From NCBI RefSeq assembly GCF_913060805.1, contig NZ_CAJXTC010000009.1, positions 62,001 to 126,000 on the forward strand: a DNA stretch of 64,000 nucleotides. The letters are read 5' to 3'. The notes under the pieces were generated by a model. The model searched no databases. It saw only the letters and a list, made by a program, of their open reading frames with translations, and had not been told where the DNA came from. Source of the DNA: an uncultured Draconibacterium sp. (GTDB lineage Bacteria > Bacteroidota > Bacteroidia > Bacteroidales > Prolixibacteraceae). Of the stretch, positions 17,641-24,002 are shown one piece after another (position 1 is the first letter of the stretch; each line of letters begins with the position of its first letter). Both the position numbers and the translations under genes were made by a program.

Positions 17641-18365
17641 TGAGTTTGATTGTGCCTATAATGAAGCCGGTAATTTCGACTCCTTCGGGTGGATTGCTTA
17701 CATATTTGAGGTTATCTACTGAATTAAACGAAGCTTCCGGATCTACAGTATATGATAGCTCAGACAACAATAACGATGGAACAAATGTAAACTGTACAGT
17801 AAATCAAACCGGTATTCTGGATAAATGTTACAGCTTTCCGGGATCGAATAGTGGCATAGAAATACCTGATAATAACTCGCTGGATTTAACAGAGGCAATA
17901 ACGGTATGTTCGTGGGTGTATTTGTCTGATGTTGCAAGCGGTGGTGTGATAGCAGCCAAGAGGAGTAATGCTTATTACGCTTGGGATTTTAGTTCTTCAA
18001 GGGTTAGCGGGTATGCTTATTTTGGGCCTAATAATAATGCTTATCGCGCCAACACAGGTGAATCAATTCCAATAGGTGAATGGTGTATGCTTACAGGTAC
18101 TTTTGACAGGTCGTCTGTTAAAGTTTATATAAACGGAACACTTAAAGGATCTTACACCTATAACACAGCGATTAATACTAACTCTGAACCGGTTTACATT
18201 GGACGCAGAGGTAGCGGATTTACGTTTAACGACACTCAATATTGGGGCGGATTAATTGACGCTACGCGAATATTTTCAATTGCTTTGGATGCAACTGCTA
18301 TAACCTGGCTGTGGAATTCTGGCAATGGCCGTACTTATTCTGAACTTCAAAATTACTCGATATGA
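17640..18365 (+). CDS. LamG / concanavalin-A-like lectin fibre protein
   Basis: 241 residues. After a short N-terminal segment, residues 25-225 follow the LamG-type jelly-roll pattern of phage and bacterial glycan-binding proteins: LNEASGSTVYDSSDNNNDGT, an aromatic core strand TVCSWVYLSD, GEWCMLTGTFDRSSVKVYING, and a closing strand with GLIDATRIFSIAL. It probably binds a host surface glycan. ATG overlaps the stop codon of the preceding fibre gene (TAATG), suggesting translational coupling and joint assembly into the adsorption apparatus. Confidence 0.75.
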   Translation: MSLIVPIMKPVISTPSGGLLTYLRLSTELNEASGSTVYDSSDNNNDGTNVNCTVNQTGILDKCYSFPGSNSGIEIPDNNSLDLTEAITVCSWVYLSDVASGGVIAAKRSNAYYAWDFSSSRVSGYAYFGPNNNAYRANTGESIPIGEWCMLTGTFDRSSVKVYINGTLKGSYTYNTAINTNSEPVYIGRRGSGFTFNDTQYWGGLIDATRIFSIALDATAITWLWNSGNGRTYSELQNYSI

Positions 18366-18898
18366 TAAAAGCACGCTTTGAAAATGGACAAATAAAACGG
18401 TATATAGAAATACCTAAATACTGGGCTCACTATGCCGGAAACTTTGCTGAGCAAAGCGATGAAGTACATGAGCAGTTTGGATTTTACCCGGTTGTTTTCC
18501 CGGATTATGATCCGCAATTGCAAACCCGTGGAGAGATTTACTGGGATGAAGTTAACCAGGTGTTTACCTACCCGGTAACTGATAAAGCGCTGGATTTGGA
18601 AGAGCTAAAAGCCCAAAAACAAGCCGAGGTTAGCGCTGTGGTTGATGAAATTTCGCAGATAATTTCTACAGCAAAAAACCTTTACGATCCGTGGCGCGAT
18701 ACACCGGAGGCAATCCCAACCGATTTTAAAACACTTGTGGCCCAACGCACTACTTGGCTTGCTCGTGCCAATGCCGAAATTGGTGCACTGGCCACTGTTG
18801 CCGATGCCGTTAACTACGTGGTTCGTGGCCCCGAGGTAGAGGCTTACATCGATATGTTGAAACAATTTACAAACACCACAAATATTACTGCCGAATGA
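18362..18898 (+). CDS. Tail fibre accessory protein (chaperone-like, hypothetical)
   Basis: 178 residues. N-terminal 80 residues are beta-rich with aromatic residues (KRYIEIPKYWAHYAGNF); the C-terminal 95 residues form helices (LEELKAQKQAEVSAVVDE) as in DUF4376-like and fibre-assembly proteins that follow fibre genes. It overlaps both neighbours by four bases. A role in fibre folding or attachment is inferred from position and architecture. Confidence 0.5.
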   Translation: MIKARFENGQIKRYIEIPKYWAHYAGNFAEQSDEVHEQFGFYPVVFPDYDPQLQTRGEIYWDEVNQVFTYPVTDKALDLEELKAQKQAEVSAVVDEISQIISTAKNLYDPWRDTPEAIPTDFKTLVAQRTTWLARANAEIGALATVADAVNYVVRGPEVEAYIDMLKQFTNTTNITAE

Positions 18899-19464
18899 AG
18901 ACAATAAAACCAACCGATTTACAACCCGGCGACATACCGGCAATTTGCACCCCAAAAGGCTTTTTACCCAAAGGAATCCGCGCTTTTATGTGGTTGTGGA
19001 GTGTAATCCACTACCGCCGCATCCCGAAAGGGAAATTATACAACCACACCATGATCGTGTTCTTTCCGGGTAAAATTGCCGAGGCCGTTAAACGCGGTTA
19101 CGTGCGCCATTTGTTTATGGAGCACTACGCCGATCGGTTGGAACACATGGTTGTTTTCCGCCCAAGGCAACCACTTACAGCCGCCGAAATTGAAAAGCTT
19201 CAGCAGGCATCGCTGGCAATGGCCGACAGAAACGTGGAATACGAGATCCTTAATTTCTTTTACTGGATGGTGTACATCGTTACCAATGGCCGCGTCGATT
19301 GGTTTCCGAAAGGAAGTAAAATTGACGATAAGGTTTTCTGCTTCGAAGTATCGGCCACCCACACCAACGATTACCGACCGGGTTTCTTCGCTAGGCCAAG
19401 CCATACAAATACGGTAGATCTGCAGAACGATGATCGGTTTGAACAATTGTATTTTAAAGAATAA
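18895..19464 (+). CDS. YiiX/YaeF-like permuted papain-fold peptidase (C92-type)
   Basis: 189 residues. It shows the order expected for the circularly permuted NlpC/P60-like group: an N-terminal LQPGDIPAICTPKG segment, the catalytic-type histidine in YNHTMIVF, an acidic residue in AEAVKRG, and the cysteine in KVFCFEVSA near residue 150. Family members cleave peptide or amide bonds in cell-wall or lipid substrates. It stands at the head of the lysis region, so a role in wall digestion at entry or exit is plausible, but the substrate is not shown. Confidence 0.6.
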   Translation: MKTIKPTDLQPGDIPAICTPKGFLPKGIRAFMWLWSVIHYRRIPKGKLYNHTMIVFFPGKIAEAVKRGYVRHLFMEHYADRLEHMVVFRPRQPLTAAEIEKLQQASLAMADRNVEYEILNFFYWMVYIVTNGRVDWFPKGSKIDDKVFCFEVSATHTNDYRPGFFARPSHTNTVDLQNDDRFEQLYFKE

Positions 19465-19516
19465 TCTGTCCTTTCAATCAGTAGCCATGTGTCGCATATT
19501 TACAATAAAAACAGTT

Positions 19517-19789
19517 ATGAAAGAATTCCTCCAGAAATTCTGGTTAATGATCGCCGGCTTTTTTAGCTCAATATTTTATCAAGGCGTTAACGACTTGCAT
19601 GCACAGGGCACCAACGCACAGGAAATGGCGGTAAAAGCTGCAGAACAATTTGCCTCGGCTTCGCCTGAGCATACTATGCTGTGGTATTTTATGATTGGTG
19701 TTGTTGGAGCAGTTGGCGGCTTGCTGGTTAAAATTATCTGGGCCTGTTTGAAAAGGTTGTTCCCAAAACTTAAAACAATCGACGCATGA
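19517..19789 (+). CDS. Holin-like membrane protein
   Basis: 90 residues from the ATG at 19517 (MKEFLQKFWLMIAGFF); the track's longer version starts inside the previous gene and adds an unlikely N-terminus. Two hydrophobic segments (WLMIAGFFSSIFYQGV and WYFMIGVVGAVGGLLVKII) are joined by a polar, Ala/Gln/Glu-rich loop, and the C-terminus is basic (KRLFPKLK). Small size, two membrane spans, charged tail and a position before the endolysin fit a class II holin. Its end overlaps the next gene by four bases. Confidence 0.6.
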   Translation: MKEFLQKFWLMIAGFFSSIFYQGVNDLHAQGTNAQEMAVKAAEQFASASPEHTMLWYFMIGVVGAVGGLLVKIIWACLKRLFPKLKTIDA

Positions 19790-20145
19790 AAACTTTAATC
19801 AAATTAGCAAAGGGTTTTGTAACCGACTTTTGGATGCTTCCGCTGGCCATTGTTATAATGATTCAGCACGAATACATTGTTGAGCAGCTACAATTAATGC
19901 CCACACTTAACGAAGTAAAAGTTGGCAACATTGTACCAACAATTGTAATATTCCTCCTTATCATGTTCTTTGTAAGGCTCTATTTTCTGAGTCAATACCC
20001 CGATGTATACCGGAAGAGTTTAATGAACGAAAAAAACGGAACGTTATGGCCAAGCTTATCGCCCTGGCGGCAGTTTATTGTTTTGCGATTGGAACGCTGG
20101 GTTTTAATACTATCGGCAACACTGATCTTCCTGGCAATGTTTTAA
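19786..20145 (+). CDS. Small membrane protein of lysis cassette
   Basis: 119 residues with three hydrophobic segments (MLPLAIVIMIQHEYIV, IVPTIVIFLLIMFFVRLYF and WVLILSATLIFLAMF). It starts on the stop of the holin-like gene, and its last 100 bases overlap the start of the CHAP-type endolysin in another frame. A second holin or antiholin is possible; no family was recognised. Confidence 0.55.
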   Translation: MKTLIKLAKGFVTDFWMLPLAIVIMIQHEYIVEQLQLMPTLNEVKVGNIVPTIVIFLLIMFFVRLYFLSQYPDVYRKSLMNEKNGTLWPSLSPWRQFIVLRLERWVLILSATLIFLAMF

Positions 20146-20741
20146 CACGTAAAGAGCGTCAGGAACTTACTACCCGCAACAATGTAATTGAATCGGCAAA
20201 ACGCTGGCTCGATGTTTACGAGCTTACCGGGAAAAACGATCACCCGATGATTGCTAAATCGATGCGCCTTTGTGGGCTGCCAGGCGATAAAGGTTATCCG
20301 TGGTGCGCCAGTTGCCAGTCTGAGATTTTCGATCATGCCGGTGTTTCCACTATAATTTCGGCACGCGTAACCGACTGGTATAAATCGAACCTGGTTTGGG
20401 AACGCAGCTGGGGAGTGCCATTACCAAAACAATATTTACAACCGGCCCAAAGCCTCGGGTTTTATTATAAAAGCCTGCACCGCTACGGGCACACAACCTT
20501 ATTGGTTTATGCAAGCGACAAACGCGTTTATTGTATGGAAGGCAATACTTCGCGCAAAGGATCGTATGATCCGGTTACTTTTGAAATGATTGATTTGGGC
20601 GAAGATACCGAACGCGATGGCGATGCCTTTTATCCGAAAACGCACTCTTACTACGAAATCGATGTTGTTTCCGACAAATGCCTGCAGGGAAATGACTTCA
20701 TACGCAGGTACAACGATTATTTAAAAACCGTAATGCCATAA
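20046..20741 (+). CDS. CHAP-type endolysin with N-terminal export signal
   Basis: 231 residues. The start MAKLIALAAVYCFAIGTLGF looks like a signal peptide or signal anchor. The catalytic domain has the CHAP-type cysteine in GYPWCASCQSEIF (near residue 87) and the histidine in YGHTTLLVYAS (near 157), followed by CMEGNTS, a common pattern in CHAP amidases that cut peptidoglycan. The N-terminal 33 codons lie inside the preceding membrane-protein gene in another frame, which makes this start unusual, but the signal-like residues and the intact domain support it. An export signal would allow Sec-dependent release with a pinholin-type trigger. Confidence 0.7.
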   Translation: MAKLIALAAVYCFAIGTLGFNTIGNTDLPGNVLTRKERQELTTRNNVIESAKRWLDVYELTGKNDHPMIAKSMRLCGLPGDKGYPWCASCQSEIFDHAGVSTIISARVTDWYKSNLVWERSWGVPLPKQYLQPAQSLGFYYKSLHRYGHTTLLVYASDKRVYCMEGNTSRKGSYDPVTFEMIDLGEDTERDGDAFYPKTHSYYEIDVVSDKCLQGNDFIRRYNDYLKTVMP

Positions 20742-20743
20742 CC

Positions 20744-20833
20744 ATGTTTGCATTTGGATTTTCTTTAGGATTTGCTGTGCTGATAGTATTCGAATTGTAC
20801 ATGTGCAGCTTCGAAGTTGATAATAAAAATTAG
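20744..20833 (+). CDS. 29-residue membrane micro-ORF
   Basis: Too short for the ORF track. The ATG is two bases after the endolysin stop and the frame encodes MFAFGFSLGFAVLIVFELYM plus nine polar residues ending in TAG at 20833. One complete transmembrane helix is predicted. It lies four bases before the next gene start. Position between endolysin and a coiled-coil membrane protein suggests a small lysis component (for example an Rz1-like or holin-modulating peptide), but there is no lipobox. Real coding status is unproven. Confidence 0.45.
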   Translation: MFAFGFSLGFAVLIVFELYMCSFEVDNKN

Positions 20834-20837
20834 AGCT

Positions 20838-21182
20838 ATGAAACAATTTTTTAAAAACTACACGCCATTTAATACCATCGAGAATATTTTGGTGGTGATT
20901 TTAACTGTTGTGTTTATGAAGGTTTTTGTCATTAACCCAATGCAAAAAATGTACGAAACGCGACTTGATAAACAAACCGCTGTAATTGTAGAGCTGGCGA
21001 AGATCGAAAAATACAAGATCCAGAACGATTTCGAGAAAATGAAAGCCCACAAAGGCAGCGATATTGTTTTGGATTTGAATAATACGCTTAACGCTTTGGA
21101 ATTGGAAACAATGCCATTGGATACCATTCCGGCACAACCGGAGAAAAAAGGATTTTTTAAACGATTATTTTCAGGAAAATGA
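20838..21182 (+). CDS. Inner-membrane spanin-like protein
   Basis: 114 residues from the ATG at 20838; the track's TTG start at 20817 lies inside the micro-ORF. A single N-terminal membrane segment (ILVVILTVVFMKVFV, about 14-28) is followed by a charged helix (KQTAVIVELAKIEKYKIQNDFEKMKAHKG) and a Pro-containing C-terminal tail ending KKGFFKRLFSGK. One span plus a periplasmic coiled coil is the layout of i-spanins (Rz) that help break the outer membrane. The matching o-spanin lipoprotein is not evident. Confidence 0.45.
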   Translation: MKQFFKNYTPFNTIENILVVILTVVFMKVFVINPMQKMYETRLDKQTAVIVELAKIEKYKIQNDFEKMKAHKGSDIVLDLNNTLNALELETMPLDTIPAQPEKKGFFKRLFSGK

Positions 21183-21406
21183 AAGGAATGATTAACGTCT
21201 TTAGGGAGATATTCAAACTGTACATTACCTATGTGTTTTATCCTTTGCTGATAATTGCGATTGTACTCTATTTTACGCACGAAGTAGATCTGCAATATCT
21301 GGTAACAGTTCTGTGCTTTATCCTGTTTTGGTTTTACTACGAAATAAACGCCAAGGATCTGCAGCTGCGAGAAAGGAATAAACTCCCTGACGCAAAAGAT
21401 AAGTGA
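21179..21406 (+). CDS. Small two-span membrane protein
   Basis: 75 residues; overlaps the previous gene by four bases (ATGA). Two hydrophobic segments (LYITYVFYPLLIIAIVLYF and LVTVLCFILFWFYYEI) and a charged C-terminus (RERNKLPDAKDK). Last gene of the late operon before the terminator at 21453. Function unknown; holin-like size and topology. Confidence 0.55.
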   Translation: MKGMINVFREIFKLYITYVFYPLLIIAIVLYFTHEVDLQYLVTVLCFILFWFYYEINAKDLQLRERNKLPDAKDK

Positions 21407-21452
21407 TAAACCGGAGCTTCCGGTAGCCCAGCATAAGTATGCTAAGGTTTGC

Positions 21453-21483
21453 AGAATCCCTGCAGCGGTAGGGATTCTTTTTT
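21453..21483 (+). terminator. Terminator of the phage late operon
   Basis: 9-bp stem AGAATCCCT / AGGGATTCT, loop of eight bases, then T5. Confidence 0.85.
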
Positions 21484-21584
21484 GTCCTTTCGCTTATTTA
21501 CGATTATCGACAAATTGAAGTCTCAAAAATGAAACGATAGATTAAAATCAATCAATCAATTAAGTTCAATTTAAAGAAAGTACT

Positions 21585-22046
21585 ATGAGAAAAATGTTTA
21601 CAAGGCTTATTGTAGTGATGATTCTCCTGGTGGTTTCCAATGCGTACCAAGCCAACGCAGGTCCACCAGACAACATCGGCAATGATTACACCCACGCGGT
21701 TGTAATGCCCGACGTTGACAATTTCGTTATTAACCAGGTTACTCCCGATGCTGAAGTATATACCTACTCGGCACCGGAGCTGGCAACAGAAGAAAGTTTT
21801 TACGTTGAAATAGAGGTTAACGTAATGGTCCGGGAGGTGACTACCTGCAGGAAGATCTCAACCTTAAAAGCTTTAAGTGGATCTGCTACCGAGAATGCAG
21901 CTATAGCTTTAAATTCTGCTTGCACCAATTTGAATAACGTTACTCAAAGTCCACCATTGCTATGCTCAGCAAACGTGGCAATTAATAACTCGTTGAGAAG
22001 AGATTTACAGCATTCCAATTTTGGCTATCCGCTTACAGCGAATTAG
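21585..22046 (+). CDS. Exported cysteine-containing accessory protein
   Basis: 153 residues, unknown. A clear Sec signal peptide (KMFTRLIVVMILLVVSNA, cleavage near AQANAG at about 26) precedes a mature part that is acidic at first (PDVDNFVINQV) and then Ser/Asn/Ala-rich with three cysteines (TTCRK, SACTNL, LLCSAN). It stands alone between the late operon terminator and the integrase, with its own terminator, the usual place for lysogenic-conversion genes. No domain was recognised. Confidence 0.6.
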   Translation: MRKMFTRLIVVMILLVVSNAYQANAGPPDNIGNDYTHAVVMPDVDNFVINQVTPDAEVYTYSAPELATEESFYVEIEVNVMVREVTTCRKISTLKALSGSATENAAIALNSACTNLNNVTQSPPLLCSANVAINNSLRRDLQHSNFGYPLTAN

Positions 22047-22091
22047 CGCAATATTTTTTCATAAGTTTGGTTTAGTTAGGTTTAGTTTGAA

Positions 22092-22118
22092 AGCATCCGC
22101 TGGGGCGGGTGCTTTTTT
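22092..22118 (+). terminator. Terminator after the exported accessory gene
   Basis: Stem AGCATCCGC / GCGGGTGCT (one G-U pair), loop TGGG, then a T run. It lies six bases before the convergent integrase stop codon. Confidence 0.8.
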
Positions 22119-22123
22119 ATGGC

Positions 22124-23344
22124 TCAAAATCCCTTTGGCGAAGGGAAACTCTCGCGCACATGCTCCGATCGTTCTCCAAAGTGCTGCCGGATATATCTGT
22201 AGGTTGAAGTAATATCGGTATGCCCCAGCTGGTTCATTAGTTCAACAATGGTTGCTCCACTCTCCAAGAGTTTGCCGGCTCCGGTATGTTTAAACGAGTA
22301 CCACTTGTAACTTTTCGACAGATCAAGATCATCCCGGAAACTATTGAACCGGTTCCGGAGCGTATTGGTTCCGATCTGCCGGTTGCCTGGTCTTCCAAAC
22401 GGACCAATCAAAAACATTTCTTTTCCATACGTATGAATTCCATGTTGCTGCAGCACCTCAAAAAGTTGGGTAGGGATGTCGATCACACGCTCTTTGCGTT
22501 TTTTTGCAATGTTTTTTGGGATTAAAATTGTCCGGGCTCCAAAGTTAATGTGCTTCACCTGCAGGTTTAATAATTCGTTGCCCGGGCGAACAAAACAAAA
22601 GTACTGCAGCAGTGCAGCCAAAAACAATTGCGGATCTTGTTCGCGCATCATCGGCAGGATCTTTTCCATATCATCATCAAGAAAAGGCATCGCCGAAAAA
22701 TCTTCATCCGTTTCCGGAATATCAATATCGTGCACCGGGTTTTCAATAAGCACATTTCGGATAATCAGGAATTTAAAAAACTTGTGCAGTGTCATTCTGT
22801 ATTTTTCAACAGTCCGCCTGGCCAGCTGCCGGTCGTTAATCAGGTATGCAAAAAAACGGATGATAACATCGTTATCGAATGTGGTAAGATCATTATCCAC
22901 AAGTTTCTCAAGCTCAAGCCACGCTGTAAACTCTCTGATCTTGCCTCGGTAGCTCTCATAAGTCTTTTTTGCCGATATACCTTTTATGTGCGAAATGTAT
23001 TCCGACCCGTAGAAACGTATGTTTTTATTGGCTTTCCGTTTGCGACCGTAAACCCGGGCGGCTTCGTGGTATTCCAGCTCATCCTCGTAAACTACCTGGT
23101 TCTTTATATCGTCGAGAGGAGTCCAGCCTTTGTTAAGCTTTGCGGTGTAGATCCTTATCAGCTCTTCGGCTTTCGCGTACCGGGCCTTTTTCGTTTTCAG
23201 CAGAGACAAGTCTTCCTGATAACGCTTGCGTTTCATTTTCCCGTCCTTCGGATCTCTGTATCCCAATTCAATCCACCACGATTTCGCGATGTCGCCACCG
23301 GCATCGTACAGGTAAGGAGTTCTAAAAAGTTTTTTCCTTCTCAT
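22124..23344 (-). CDS. Phage tyrosine recombinase (integrase)
   Basis: 406 residues. An N-terminal arm-binding-type region and a SAM-like core-binding domain (to about 210) precede the catalytic domain. Box I is FVRPGNELLNL with the first catalytic Arg, the basic hairpin is IPKNIAKKRKERV, and the C-terminal block is LGHTDITSTYRYI, whose last Tyr is the nucleophile. Box II reads WYSFKHTGAG, with Tyr and Lys in the positions of the usual His and Arg; this YSFKHT variant recurs in Bacteroidota integrases. The gene lies 130 bases downstream of ssrA in the same direction, as expected for an integrase acting on an attachment site at the tmRNA 3' end. Confidence 0.93.
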   Translation of the reverse strand: MRRKKLFRTPYLYDAGGDIAKSWWIELGYRDPKDGKMKRKRYQEDLSLLKTKKARYAKAEELIRIYTAKLNKGWTPLDDIKNQVVYEDELEYHEAARVYGRKRKANKNIRFYGSEYISHIKGISAKKTYESYRGKIREFTAWLELEKLVDNDLTTFDNDVIIRFFAYLINDRQLARRTVEKYRMTLHKFFKFLIIRNVLIENPVHDIDIPETDEDFSAMPFLDDDMEKILPMMREQDPQLFLAALLQYFCFVRPGNELLNLQVKHINFGARTILIPKNIAKKRKERVIDIPTQLFEVLQQHGIHTYGKEMFLIGPFGRPGNRQIGTNTLRNRFNSFRDDLDLSKSYKWYSFKHTGAGKLLESGATIVELMNQLGHTDITSTYRYIRQHFGERSEHVRESFPSPKGF

Positions 23345-23474
23345 ATCCGTTAAAATTTCGCGTTCCCCAACGTGAAAAAATTAACCGACAATCGATGAAA
23401 TACACGCTTTATTTACACTGACATACACTTAATGTGTGTAACTAACTGTATATCAAATGTGTTGTAAAACATAG

Positions 23475-23510
23475 TGGAGCTGGCGGGAGTCGAACCCGCG
23501 TCCAAACGAG
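23475..23510 (-). other. Inferred phage attachment site (tmRNA 3' end)
   Basis: This is the acceptor and T-arm segment of ssrA (contains GGAGCTGGCGGGAGTCGAAC read on the plus strand). ssrA 3' ends are classic integration targets, and the integrase is adjacent. The exact core length cannot be set because the partner copy lies outside the window. Confidence 0.55.
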
Positions 23511-23744
23511 GAAGCTACAAGCTTTCTACATGTTTATCTCTGACTTAATTTTCGAATAGCAGCCGGATCAAAGCCACCAACTACTACCTTATCTCTTTTA
23601 ATTTCGCAAAAACGCCAGAGCCTCATTTATGCTAGCTTCGATTTATTTGCACCGCCTGATCGGACCGCTTCAAAGCATTAGCATCCGGGCGATGTCTCGT
23701 CCTGGCACCTTGTGCCGGGATTAAGTATAACCTACTTGATTCGG

Positions 23745-23774
23745 TTACGCAGCAAGAGCGTAATTATTTTCGCC
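23745..23774 (-). other. tmRNA tag reading frame (GENNYALAA)
   Basis: GGC GAA AAT AAT TAC GCT CTT GCT GCG TAA on the minus strand. The hydrophobic ALAA end is the ClpXP-type degradation signal. Confidence 0.92.
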
Positions 23775-24002
23775 AATTATGGTTTTGATCATTATTTTTT
23801 ACGGGTCAACAACCAAAACCCGACATGCTTACCTGTCTCTTCTACCCGCTGTCAAAACCAGTCAGCCCCATAGAAGTTGTATTTGTCTTAAATACAGAAC
23901 GTTCGGATTGGCCTTGTTTAAATATGGCAACAAACCTTCTTGTTTATTGCACAAACAATGTGCCTAATCCGCTGCAAATATATTGATTCTGCTTAAATTC
24001 TT

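Larger units (their letters stand above)
1..23474. mobile_element. Prophage, right-hand part, integrated at the 3' end of ssrA
   Basis: Structural genes run co-linearly on the plus strand (portal, head-tail, tape measure, baseplate, fibres, lysis). A reverse-strand tyrosine recombinase follows and ends the element right beside the 3' end of the tmRNA gene. Terminase, major capsid, replication and repressor genes are absent, so the element must continue beyond the left edge of the window. The right boundary is inferred from the integrase-ssrA adjacency, because the second attachment copy is outside the window. Structural genes show no frameshifts or internal stops, so the prophage may be functional. 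Confidence 0.85.
23475..23869 (-). ncRNA. ssrA: tmRNA (transfer-messenger RNA)
   Basis: 395 nt. The 5' end GGGGCTGACTGG pairs with the 3' end CAGCTCC to form the seven-base-pair acceptor stem (one G-U pair). The 3' end has the tRNA-like T arm (GGTTCGA context, GCGGGTTCGACTCCCGC) and discriminator A; CCA is not encoded. The tag reading frame at 23745-23774 reads GENNYALAA followed by TAA, a typical Bacteroidota degradation tag. tmRNA rescues stalled ribosomes with SmpB and tags the products for proteolysis. The intact 3' end shows that prophage insertion kept the gene functional. Confidence 0.97.

Noticed and set aside
16144-18365. Diversity-generating retroelement, suggested by the Mtd-N-like fibre start
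   Set aside because: No reverse transcriptase, no template/variable repeat pair and no C-type lectin end were seen in the window.
22286-23353. Plus-strand ORFs of 79-241 residues opposite the integrase
   Set aside because: They lie antisense to an intact tyrosine recombinase and have no protein-like features.
23779-23967. Plus-strand ORF of 62 residues over the tmRNA 5' end
   Set aside because: It overlaps the tmRNA antisense and has no start context or conserved pattern.
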